Notes under the pieces: model-generated
Told to the model about the DNA's origin: nothing
Seen by the model: the letters and a program-made list of their open reading frames with translations, nothing else
The model's database searches: none
Program-made: the position numbers and the translations under genes
Assembly: GCA_946887155.1 (NCBI GenBank)
Contig: CAMPKM010000137.1
Span: 1-7,332, forward strand
Source: an uncultured Gemmatimonadota bacterium
GTDB lineage: Bacteria; Gemmatimonadota; Gemmatimonadetes; Gemmatimonadales; Gemmatimonadaceae
Length of the DNA stretch: 7,332 bases
Direction of reading: 5' to 3'
Shown: one piece after another, positions 1-5,427 of the stretch
How the letters are laid out: each line of letters starts with the position of its first letter
Numbering within the stretch: position 1 is the stretch's first letter

Positions 1-1617
1 ATGCCGAGTGGGGAGTTGCTCCTTCGCGCCTTGCGCACCTGGGGAGCGCGATTCGCCCGGTACGTCGAGGGTGATTACGCAATCCTGGCGTGGGAGAAAC
101 GTCGCGGACGACTGCTGCTCGCCCGTGATACCGGCGGTCGAAGAACCCTCGTTTACGCCACGTCAGGCGCGTCGACGATCGTGGCGTCGACGTCGGGTGC
201 GGTTGTCTGTCACCCCGCCGTCTCCCGTGAATTCGATCGGGGATTCATTGCCGCATCCGCGAGTTTTGTGTTCGGGCCCGGGCAACGCACGGCGTATCGG
301 CACGTCTCCATCGTTGCGCCGGGATCGACCCTGTCGATCGAAGGCGGCACCGTTCACGAAATCGATCGATGGACGCCGGTCGTCGGGTTTGACTGGGAAC
401 GAGAACCGTCGCAGGCGGCGGCGGAGGAACTGCGACACCTGCTCATGAATGCCACCCGGGAGCGCCTGGATCCCGAGCGCCCGACGATGGTGTTCATGAG
501 CGGCGGCTGGGACTCCCCGTCAGTATTCGCAGCCGGATGCGCCGCACTCGAGTCGGCAGGGGTCGATCGCACGAAGCATCCCTTGCTTCCCGTCTCGATG
601 ACGTATCCACCCGATGACATCGGGAACGAGGACCATCACATCAATGCGATCGCGGCGCGCTGGGACGTTCCCGTCACCTGGCTCCAGACGGAGAAGATCC
701 CCCTGCTCGAGGACAGCGAAAATCGCGCCCTGAAGCACGATGATCCGATGATGCAGACCTTCGAGGGGCAGATGCGGCACCTCGCCAGGTCATCTCGCCA
801 GTACGGCGCGCGAGTGGCGTTGGACGGTTTCGGAGGAGACCACATCTTCCACGTATCCAGTGCCGCGGTGATTGCTGATCACCTCTTCTTCGGAAGGTTC
901 GGCGAGCTCTGGCAGGAATGGAGAGAATGGGGATTGTCGGGGCGCGCATTCCTCCGCCTCGCGCTCATGCCGCTCATTTCCGACGGTGTCCGCGACTGGC
1001 TTGGAACCGTGCGCGGTCGCCCACTGAATGGGTTCTGGGACCGGGGTTTTCCGCCTTGGATCGTCCGTTCCAGGGAAATTCTGGCGGAGCTCGCGCCCGC
1101 CATCGAGCGGGATGCCGGAGAAAGCGCCTCGCAGTACGAGTTGCGCCGCGGCTTGTTGGGATCGATCACGGGCAGGGCCGCGTCGTGGAACATGGCATTT
1201 GGCCTGGACGAAGGGTTGCAGATGCGCGGGCCGCTGTTCGACCGCCGTGTCGTCTCGTTTGCCGCCTCGCGCCCTTTGAGCGATCGGGCCAAGGCCGGCG
1301 ATTCGAAGAAGCTTCTTCGGAAGGCGATGGCCGGACTGATTCCCGACACGGTGTTGCGGGCGCGCGACAGAAAGACTGGCACCCCCTCCGGTTACTTCAA
1401 ACGTCAGTTCCAACCCGTCGCGGAGGCCGAAGTCCGCAAGCTTTTTCTCAGCGGGAAGTCGAACCTGGAGCTTCTGGGGGTCATTGACCGGCAGGAGTTC
1501 TTGCGGTCGGTCGACAGGTACGTAAACTCCGGCGCCCACCTGCTCGGGGCCGCCATTCAACAGACAGTCGCGGCCGAGCGATGGCTCGCCGTACGGACAA
1601 GGCTGGAACCCATATAG
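1..1617 (+). CDS. Lasso-peptide macrolactam cyclase (asparagine synthetase B-like), probably 5'-truncated by the window
   Basis: Asparagine-synthetase-like enzyme. In lasso pathways (McjC/LasC type) it adenylates an Asp or Glu side chain of the core peptide and lets the N-terminal amine close the ring. Seen: the first ~125 residues read as the back half of a glutaminase-like (Ntn) domain (GDYAILAWE, LLLARDTGGRRTLVYA), followed by the AsnB synthetase domain. The ATP pyrophosphatase loop is SGGWDS at residues 167-172, GFGGD lies at 276-280, and a basic segment RDRKTGTPSGYFKR lies near residue 455. The ORF is open from base 1, which happens to be ATG, giving 538 residues. Lasso cyclases are usually about 580-620 residues and carry some 60-80 residues before the GDYAI-like motif, so the true start is probably upstream. 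The stop is TAG at 1615-1617. The precursor gene follows after 65 bases. An ordinary AsnB is less likely given the neighbours. Confidence 0.9.
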   Translation: MPSGELLLRALRTWGARFARYVEGDYAILAWEKRRGRLLLARDTGGRRTLVYATSGASTIVASTSGAVVCHPAVSREFDRGFIAASASFVFGPGQRTAYRHVSIVAPGSTLSIEGGTVHEIDRWTPVVGFDWEREPSQAAAEELRHLLMNATRERLDPERPTMVFMSGGWDSPSVFAAGCAALESAGVDRTKHPLLPVSMTYPPDDIGNEDHHINAIAARWDVPVTWLQTEKIPLLEDSENRALKHDDPMMQTFEGQMRHLARSSRQYGARVALDGFGGDHIFHVSSAAVIADHLFFGRFGELWQEWREWGLSGRAFLRLALMPLISDGVRDWLGTVRGRPLNGFWDRGFPPWIVRSREILAELAPAIERDAGESASQYELRRGLLGSITGRAASWNMAFGLDEGLQMRGPLFDRRVVSFAASRPLSDRAKAGDSKKLLRKAMAGLIPDTVLRARDRKTGTPSGYFKRQFQPVAEAEVRKLFLSGKSNLELLGVIDRQEFLRSVDRYVNSGAHLLGAAIQQTVAAERWLAVRTRLEPI

Positions 1618-1671
1618 CTGTGGCTGTTTCTGTGATGGTATTGGTCTTGCAAGTGACCCAGACGAACCCTC

Positions 1672-1678
1672 AGGGAGG
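1672..1678 (+). promoter_or_regulatory. Strong Shine-Dalgarno site of the precursor gene
   Basis: AGGGAGG lies four bases before the ATG at 1683. It is the best ribosome binding site in the window and fixes the precursor start at 1683 rather than at the in-frame upstream codon at 1581, which would overlap the cyclase and add a 34-residue tail unlike any leader. A strong site fits a precursor needed in excess over its enzymes. Confidence 0.8.
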
Positions 1679-1682
1679 ACGC

Positions 1683-1865
1683 ATGTACGAATCACCCAAA
1701 CTCGTCCGCTTCGGCAGCTTTCGTGAGCTGACGTTGCAGGTGAGCGATTGCACGAATGGCGGCACGGCTCCGCAGCCGTGGACGTTCAAGAACCAGCCGA
1801 ACGCGGACTCGTTCGTCCCGGTCGGCAACGATGACGACGGCTGCCCCACGGTTGCCCGTTCGTAA
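1683..1865 (+). CDS. Lasso-type RiPP precursor peptide, 60 residues
   Basis: Substrate of the cluster. Residues 2-17 match the leader pattern Y-x2-P-x-L-x3-G-x5-T that B1 proteins recognise: Tyr2, Pro5, Leu7, Gly11, Phe13, Thr17. In known precursors the conserved Thr is at -2, which predicts cleavage after Leu18 and a core starting Gln19. That core would be 42 residues, long for a lasso peptide (commonly 15-26), and has no Asp/Glu at core positions 7, 8 or 9 (Asn25, Gly26, Gly27). Acidic residues lie at Asp22, Asp42 and Asp50-52; Cys23 and Cys54 could form a disulfide. The last residue is Ser60, the position phosphorylated in paeninodin-type peptides, which fits the two kinase genes. A later cut would give normal sizes: Thr34 at -2 places Asp42 at ring position 7, and starts at 42-45 place Asp50-52 at 7-9. 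The identity as precursor is well supported; the product's topology is not. Confidence 0.88.
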   Translation: MYESPKLVRFGSFRELTLQVSDCTNGGTAPQPWTFKNQPNADSFVPVGNDDDGCPTVARS

Positions 1866-1876
1866 GTAGTTAGTTC

Positions 1877-1909
1877 GACAGCAGTTAGAAGGTGAAGTAC
1901 TTAGCTGTC
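1877..1909 (+). other. Weak hairpin immediately 3' of the precursor
   Basis: GACAGC at 1877-1882 pairs with GCTGTC at 1904-1909 across a 21-base loop, and AGT/ACT inside the loop can add three pairs. No T-run follows, so it is not a terminator by itself. It could protect the 3' end of the precursor message, or be chance. Confidence 0.3.
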
Positions 1910-1985
1910 AGGCCGAGGTGCCGTCCGGGGCACTGAAGGCCGCCGGTTCCACGGAACGTCGCCCAGGCTGGGAATTGCCGGGCTC

Positions 1986-2028
1986 GCCGCCGCGACCCTT
2001 TTGTGTTGGGTCGAGGCGGCATTTTGTT
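1986..2028 (+). terminator. Intrinsic terminator or attenuator between precursor and B1a
   Basis: The left arm 1986-1998 pairs with the right arm 2008-2020 in 12 base pairs interrupted by one G-A mismatch (1992/2014). The loop is nine bases (1999-2007) and the RNA then reads AUUUUGUU. The outer half GCCGCC/GGCGGC is very stable. This is a classic rho-independent layout about 120 bases after the precursor stop, so most transcripts through the precursor should end here, leaving the enzymes downstream at lower dose or under another promoter. Confidence 0.8.
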
Positions 2029-2081
2029 GCAAGAGCGCGCAACACTGCTCCAGTCTCGTTGCCCTGCCGCGTCAAGCCAAT

Positions 2082-2101
2082 GTACTACCTACGGGTAGTA
2101 C
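2082..2101 (+). promoter_or_regulatory. Perfect 8-4-8 palindrome upstream of B1a (operator candidate)
   Basis: Arms GTACTACC and GGTAGTAC flank TACG, ending 88 bases before the B1a ATG. There is no T-run, so a binding site for a dimeric regulator is more likely than a terminator. The TAC-rich half-sites are loosely reminiscent of sites bound by LuxR/NarL-type (GerE-domain) regulators, but no regulator gene lies in the window and that link is inference. No second copy was found here. Confidence 0.55.
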
Positions 2102-2189
2102 CCTCCTGCCAGCGAACCAAGGCTAGTGGCCGGCACTTTGCGTTTTGCGATTCTGGGCCGTCCTACCCGAAAGACTTCCAGAACCGTTC

Positions 2190-2468
2190 ATGAATCTGCC
2201 AAGCCCGCGTTCCAGCGTCGTCGTAAAGGGCGTTTCCGAAGGTGCGATCCTTTTCTGCACCGAGACGGAAACGTATTTCAGCCTCAACCCGGTTGGCGTC
2301 CAGGTCTGGCGGCTTCTGCCACCGGCGTGTTCAACCGAGGCGGAGATCGTTTTGCGCCTGCGCCGCGACCATCCAGAAATCCCAGCCGAGACGATTGAGT
2401 CCGACGTGCGCGAATTGTTGGCGGAATTGGTGAAACACCGATTGGTAGAAGTGCTGCAGGCGGCCTGA
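2190..2468 (+). CDS. PqqD-like RiPP recognition element protein, copy 1 (B1a)
   Basis: 92-residue stand-alone PqqD-family protein (lasso B1). This winged-helix-like fold binds the leader peptide and delivers the precursor to the peptidase and cyclase. Typical features: EGAILFCTETETYFSLNPVG (beta-strands, then the N-P-V-G turn near residues 18-37), VWRLLPP, and a C-terminal helix with DVRELLAELVKHRLVEV. The start is ATG 2190; a TTG at 2145 in the same frame would add 15 residues outside the domain. No good Shine-Dalgarno site lies before 2190. By eye about 30 of 80 aligned residues match the second copy at 5035, so the two are paralogues long diverged. It is separated from both neighbours by terminator-like hairpins, unlike the tightly packed genes further on. 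Which of the two copies serves this precursor cannot be told. Confidence 0.88.
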   Translation: MNLPSPRSSVVVKGVSEGAILFCTETETYFSLNPVGVQVWRLLPPACSTEAEIVLRLRRDHPEIPAETIESDVRELLAELVKHRLVEVLQAA

Positions 2469-2501
2469 GCCAGCGATATCGAAGGTTTTTGAGCGAGCGC
2501 A

Positions 2502-2519
2502 TCGATCCATCTCGATCCA
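2502..2519 (+). repeat. Two direct copies of TCGATCCA, ten bases apart
   Basis: Copies at 2502-2509 and 2512-2519 start exactly ten bases apart, one helical turn, which is how tandem sites for OmpR-like regulators are often arranged. It lies 34 bases after the B1a stop. It may be chance in GC-rich DNA; no regulator is visible. Confidence 0.35.
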
Positions 2520-2551
2520 CCGTCGTCGCGCTAAGCGTGGTCGTGACTCCA

Positions 2552-2569
2552 CCGCGGTGTATGCCGCGG
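2552..2569 (+). other. Short GC hairpin in the B1a-K1 gap
   Basis: CCGCGG at 2552-2557 and again at 2564-2569 (self-complementary) form a six-pair stem with loop TGTATG. No T-run follows. It is part of the 273-base gap 2469-2741, in which I see no gene. Confidence 0.35.
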
Positions 2570-2618
2570 CACGCCGGAGTGCAGCTAAAGTGGCCGAAGG
2601 GTTCCGGCCTGCGAAGGG

Positions 2619-2648
2619 AATGCCGGCTCTCAGGCCGGCGTTTTCGTT
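2619..2648 (+). terminator. Intrinsic terminator after B1a
   Basis: GCCGGC at 2622-2627 pairs with GCCGGC at 2634-2639 over the loop TCTCAG; the A/T-containing flanks extend the stem slightly, and TTTTCGTT follows from 2641. It lies about 150 bases after the B1a stop and about 95 before the K1 start. Together with the hairpin at 1986-2020 it brackets B1a. Confidence 0.75.
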
Positions 2649-2705
2649 GCTCCCTCTGTTTGTAAGCGGTCCTTGGGAGACGGACAGGCACAGGGCAAGT
2701 GAAGA

Positions 2706-2720
2706 GAAGCCATTGGCTTC
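2706..2720 (+). promoter_or_regulatory. 7-1-7 dyad just upstream of K1
   Basis: GAAGCCA-T-TGGCTTC is a perfect dyad ending 21 bases before the K1 ATG. At the DNA level it could be an operator over a K1 promoter; in the mRNA it would fold next to the ribosome binding region and could limit translation. The sequence before the ATG itself (CGAGAACGACC) has only a weak Shine-Dalgarno match. Confidence 0.45.
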
Positions 2721-2741
2721 CAGTCGCTATCGAGAACGACC

Positions 2742-3692
2742 ATGATCGCAACGACAGACAATCGGTACAGCTTGTTCGGCGGCGTGCTCCGTACCTCTCT
2801 CGAGCTTCCGGAACTCCATCCCGTAATGCTCGGTGCCGATGAAAACTGGACGCTGACCGTACACGATGACGTGCCAGCTCCCAGCACTGCCTTTCCCTGG
2901 TCTGCCGACGAGGAACTTGCTGGCGGTATTTCCATCCGGCTCGAACGTGCGCCTGACGGCGTTTCGCGGCTCACCTACTCCGATACCGGAACGTTCGATA
3001 TCTCGCGGGACGGTACGCGCATCGATTGGTATCGTGCTCCGAATGCCAATGGCGATCTTGCCCGAACGGACATTCTCGGGCGCGTCATTTCCCTGGCGAT
3101 GCAGTCGAGCAGGGTTCTCATGCTCCACGCGAGCGCTGTGTGGATGAACGGCGAAGTTGCCGGGTTCCTCGCTCCCAAGTTTTATGGAAAGTCCACGCTG
3201 GCATGCGCACTGACGGACGCTGGCGCGCGGCTGGTGACCGACGATGCGCTCGGTGTTCGCATCGGTGACACCGTCGCGTGTGCGCCAGGCGTTCCCGCCA
3301 TTCGACTCCGAAAAGGAGCAGCGGCCTACCTGCGAGGTTCAGAAAAAGTCGAATCCGACTCGGTGGACTGGCGCCATCTCGAGCGCCGGGCCGCCGAGGA
3401 GGTACTGCATCAATGGGCTCCGGTTGGCGCGCTTTACGTGCTGAATCCGCGCCCGCCACGCGAAATGACGGCTCCCGCCATCCGGGAGCCGCTCTCTGGA
3501 ACGGAAGGCGCGCTCGCACTGGTGAAATTTGCGAAGTTGGGTAACCTGCTCCGAGGGATGCTGGCGGTAGAGTACTTGGGAATGGCAGCGGAAATCGCCA
3601 ACAGGGCAAGCATTTATACGTTGACGTATGCGCGAGATATGGAACGGCTCGCCGAGGTCGCTGAAACCGTGAAGGGATGGCATCGCGGGTGA
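2742..3692 (+). CDS. HPr kinase-like lasso-peptide kinase, copy 1 (K1)
   Basis: 316-residue relative of the HPr kinase/phosphorylase C-terminal domain. Lasso-cluster members (PadeK, ThcoK) phosphorylate the C-terminal Ser of the precursor; the precursor here ends in Ser. Seen: N-terminal FGGVLRT, a central TGTFDISRDG-WYR segment, then MLHASAVW (His129), a P-loop APKFYGKST at 144-152 (Lys150, Ser151), and TDDAL with Asp167-Asp168, matching the HPrK order of His, Walker A and acidic pair. The first Gly of the usual G-x4-G-K-[ST] is Ala and the residues before Gly149 are bulky, which is unusual but shared with K2. It opens the second transcription block, after a terminator; its end overlaps the nucleotidyltransferase start. 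Substrate assignment is inference. Confidence 0.85.
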   Translation: MIATTDNRYSLFGGVLRTSLELPELHPVMLGADENWTLTVHDDVPAPSTAFPWSADEELAGGISIRLERAPDGVSRLTYSDTGTFDISRDGTRIDWYRAPNANGDLARTDILGRVISLAMQSSRVLMLHASAVWMNGEVAGFLAPKFYGKSTLACALTDAGARLVTDDALGVRIGDTVACAPGVPAIRLRKGAAAYLRGSEKVESDSVDWRHLERRAAEEVLHQWAPVGALYVLNPRPPREMTAPAIREPLSGTEGALALVKFAKLGNLLRGMLAVEYLGMAAEIANRASIYTLTYARDMERLAEVAETVKGWHRG

Positions 3693-4924
3693 TTGCGGGT
3701 CCCCTTAGAATCCCTTCATCGACTGTTCACCCAGCTGGGGCGCACTTGGGCGATGCGTTGAAGCTCGATGGGATAGGATCGCCGGAATGGGCGCTGTTAC
3801 TCGCGTCCAGTCGGGGCGACCCCGACCGTGAGGTCATTCATCGGCTCATGTCGGGGGATCTGGATTGGCGGCTCCTGACCCGGCTGGCAATCAACGCGCA
3901 CGCCACGCCTGGTCTCTGGCAGGTGGTGTCGGCGTTCCCGAACCTGCCTGACGAAGCAGAACGACTTCAGGCGGTTGCCGTCCTGAATGACTTTCGCCGG
4001 TACCACATTCGGTCGCTGGTGGCGCGCCTTTCAGAGCAACTCCGCGCGGAAGGCATTGAAGTCCTCGCGCTGAAGGGTGCCGCGCTTCTCGCTGGCGGCG
4101 TTCAGAAGCCCATGCCGCGGACGATGTCAGATATCGATCTGCTCGTCCTCAAGGGCTCGCCGGAGCAGGCGTGGACCATTTGCCGGACGAATGGCTGGTC
4201 GCTCGTCGACGATGCGTGGACTGAAGAGCTGTACCGGAATCACCACCATCTGGCCCCGCTCATCGATCCGGATGGTGTGAACATCGGTCTCGAGTTGCAC
4301 CGCACGCTCCTCGCTGGCGTCGACCGTCTTGGACTCGACACGTTGTCCGTGGTGAAGCGAGCCCGGTCCGTGATGGTCAACGACGTTCCGGTGCTTGTTC
4401 CGTCGGTGGAAGACCTGCTGCTCCACACGTGCCTGCATTTCGCGTGGTCGAACAAGCTTCGACGCGGAGTCTGGCGGGCCTACGCCGACACGCATTCGAT
4501 CATCGCCGACCCGGGCTTCAGCTGGGACCGCTTCGTGAGTGTCGCGACGTCACGACGCATGCGCCAATCCTGTTACTGGACCCTCAGGATCGGACAGGTG
4601 GTCGCTGACGTCACTGTTCCCGAGGGAGTGCTCAAGGCCCTCGATCCGTCGTCAGGCGGACGATTCGGCGGTCTGCTCGAACGGCACTTCGCGCTTCAAT
4701 TGTCGGATCCTCAGGCCGATGATGCGGTGGCTCAGCGCGCGCGGCGCTGGTTATGGTTTGCCGCGATGCGCGAACGATCCGGTTCCCGGGAAGGGGATAT
4801 CCTGTGGAACGAGGGCGCCGTTGACGTGCCTGGTGAAGGAGCTGCGTCCCCGCGTTCGCAGCGCGGTGCCGTACGCGCTGCCGTGGAAACGTGGGGGTAT
4901 TTCGCACGGTTGCTCGCCCGGTGA
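3677..4924 (+). CDS. Nucleotidyltransferase-fold protein (NTP_transf_5 / PF14907-like) of lasso clusters
   Basis: 415-residue protein with the pol-beta-type nucleotidyltransferase signature: LALKGAALL, then R-x-M-SDIDLLV with the metal-binding pair Asp152 and Asp154, followed by a conserved-looking helix-rich region (ELHRTLL; LLLHTCLHFAW). Family members recur beside PadeK-type kinases (paeninodin and pseudomycoidin clusters), where they are thought to act on the phosphorylated C-terminus; the reaction here is not shown. ATG 3677 overlaps the K1 end by 16 bases, but GAAGGG touches that ATG with no spacer. The in-frame GTG at 3689 forms a GTGA overlap with the K1 stop, like the K2/ABC junction, and puts the same site 12 bases upstream; either start is possible. 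The C-terminal ~50 residues are low in recognisable motifs. Co-translation with K1 suggests they act on the same peptide. Confidence 0.82.
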   Translation: MASRVIAGPLRIPSSTVHPAGAHLGDALKLDGIGSPEWALLLASSRGDPDREVIHRLMSGDLDWRLLTRLAINAHATPGLWQVVSAFPNLPDEAERLQAVAVLNDFRRYHIRSLVARLSEQLRAEGIEVLALKGAALLAGGVQKPMPRTMSDIDLLVLKGSPEQAWTICRTNGWSLVDDAWTEELYRNHHHLAPLIDPDGVNIGLELHRTLLAGVDRLGLDTLSVVKRARSVMVNDVPVLVPSVEDLLLHTCLHFAWSNKLRRGVWRAYADTHSIIADPGFSWDRFVSVATSRRMRQSCYWTLRIGQVVADVTVPEGVLKALDPSSGGRFGGLLERHFALQLSDPQADDAVAQRARRWLWFAAMRERSGSREGDILWNEGAVDVPGEGAASPRSQRGAVRAAVETWGYFARLLAR

Positions 4925-5025
4925 TCGCGGGCGGGGGACGCCGTTGATCATGGTCGCCAAAGTCTTCGCCGCATCTTCTCAGGCGGCGGACCGCGAGTAC
5001 GTTTCCCCGTTGCGAAGTTCCTGGC

Positions 5026-5029
5026 GGAG
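5026..5029 (+). promoter_or_regulatory. Shine-Dalgarno site favouring the GTG start of B1b
   Basis: GGAG lies five bases before GTG 5035. The competing in-frame ATG at 5107 has only GTGAG upstream. This favours the longer protein, although the extra 24 residues lie outside the PqqD domain. Confidence 0.5.
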
Positions 5030-5034
5030 CGCGG

Positions 5035-5427
5035 GTGAACCAGAAACAACTCCGAATACTCACAGCGAAGCCGAGTGGGGTCCATGCCTCACCCGTGAGT
5101 CACGCAATGGCACCAGTTCAAGGAAAAGCGCTGCCGGCTCCCGCTCCGGGTGCAGTCTTTCGCAGGCTGCCCGAAGGTGGCGTACTGTTTTCCACGGAAA
5201 CGGAGGTCTACTTCGGGGTGGGTGTCGTCGGCGCGGCGATCTGGGAGCTGCTGCCACCCGTCACGCAAACCGTGGAAGAAATGGTCTCCACCCTGGCGGC
5301 CAAGTACCGTGACGTCTCCGCCAGTCAGATCCGCAACGATGTCGACCGATTCCTCGAGGAACTCCTCTCCAACGGTCTGGTCACGCACGTGGCGCCGCCT
5401 GCGGCGGGAGATACGAAGGTACCGTAG
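5035..5427 (+). CDS. PqqD-like RiPP recognition element protein, copy 2 (B1b)
   Basis: 130 residues from GTG 5035, or 106 from ATG 5107. The PqqD/RRE domain spans about residues 36-120: FRRLPEGGVLFSTETEVYFGVGVVG, IWELLPP, and a C-terminal helix NDVDRFLEELLSNGLVTHV. It shares TETE-x-YF and W-x-LLPP with B1a and plays the same leader-binding role, but has Gly-Val-Gly-Val-Val in place of the Leu-Asn-Pro-Val turn. The N-terminal Ala/Pro-rich extension has no counterpart in B1a. It is directly followed by, and overlaps, the leader peptidase, the standard B1-B2 pairing, so this copy is the likelier partner of B2. The 110 bases before it (4925-5034) hold no gene or hairpin that I can support. Confidence 0.87.
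   Translation: MNQKQLRILTAKPSGVHASPVSHAMAPVQGKALPAPAPGAVFRRLPEGGVLFSTETEVYFGVGVVGAAIWELLPPVTQTVEEMVSTLAAKYRDVSASQIRNDVDRFLEELLSNGLVTHVAPPAAGDTKVP

Larger units (their letters stand above)
1866..2189 (+). other. Structured intergenic region between precursor and B1a
   Basis: 324 bases without a convincing gene. It contains a weak hairpin just after the precursor stop, a small dyad GTTCC-AC-GGAAC at 1946-1957, a strong intrinsic terminator with stem 1986-2020, a perfect palindrome at 2082-2101, and a tandem TTTGCG at 2138-2149. A 91-codon GTG-initiated frame (1918-2193) crosses the terminator and palindrome, has no well-placed ribosome binding site and resembles nothing I know, so I do not call it. 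I see no clear -35/-10 pair, although transcription of B1a after the terminator needs either readthrough or a promoter in about 2030-2180. Confidence 0.7.

Noticed and set aside
1581..1682. N-terminal extension of the precursor to the upstream start at 1581.
   Set aside because: It would overlap the cyclase, and the strong Shine-Dalgarno site and the leader motif both point to ATG 1683.
790..1695. Long minus-strand open frame (301 codons) opposite the cyclase.
   Set aside because: It is antisense to a clear AsnB-like domain; high GC makes such frames common, and its translation shows no motif.
1918..2193. A 91-codon GTG-started frame (and its 37-codon ATG 2080 sub-frame) whose stop overlaps the B1a start as ATGA and which ends in Ser.
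   Set aside because: It runs across the terminator and the palindrome, lacks a placed ribosome binding site, has no leader motif and no compositional sign of a protein. An ATGA overlap arises easily by chance.
2469..2500. CGATATCG followed by GAAGGTTTTTG just after B1a, considered as a terminator.
   Set aside because: The self-complementary core is only four pairs without a loop, too weak; the hairpin at 2619-2648 is far better.
2557..2745. A 62-codon GTG-started frame whose stop overlaps the K1 start as ATGA.
   Set aside because: It crosses the CCGCGG hairpin and the terminator at 2619-2648, has no ribosome binding site and no recognisable motif.
4950..5312. Frame from ATG 4950 with a YVSPL segment, considered as a second precursor.
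   Set aside because: The spacing of Tyr, Pro, Leu, Gly and Thr does not fit the leader pattern and most of the frame lies over B1b; it is the out-of-frame shadow of that gene.
5150..5338. Starting the leader peptidase at ATG 5150 (238 residues).
   Set aside because: The added segment is B1b read in another frame, with no domain resemblance; the domain begins around 5430.
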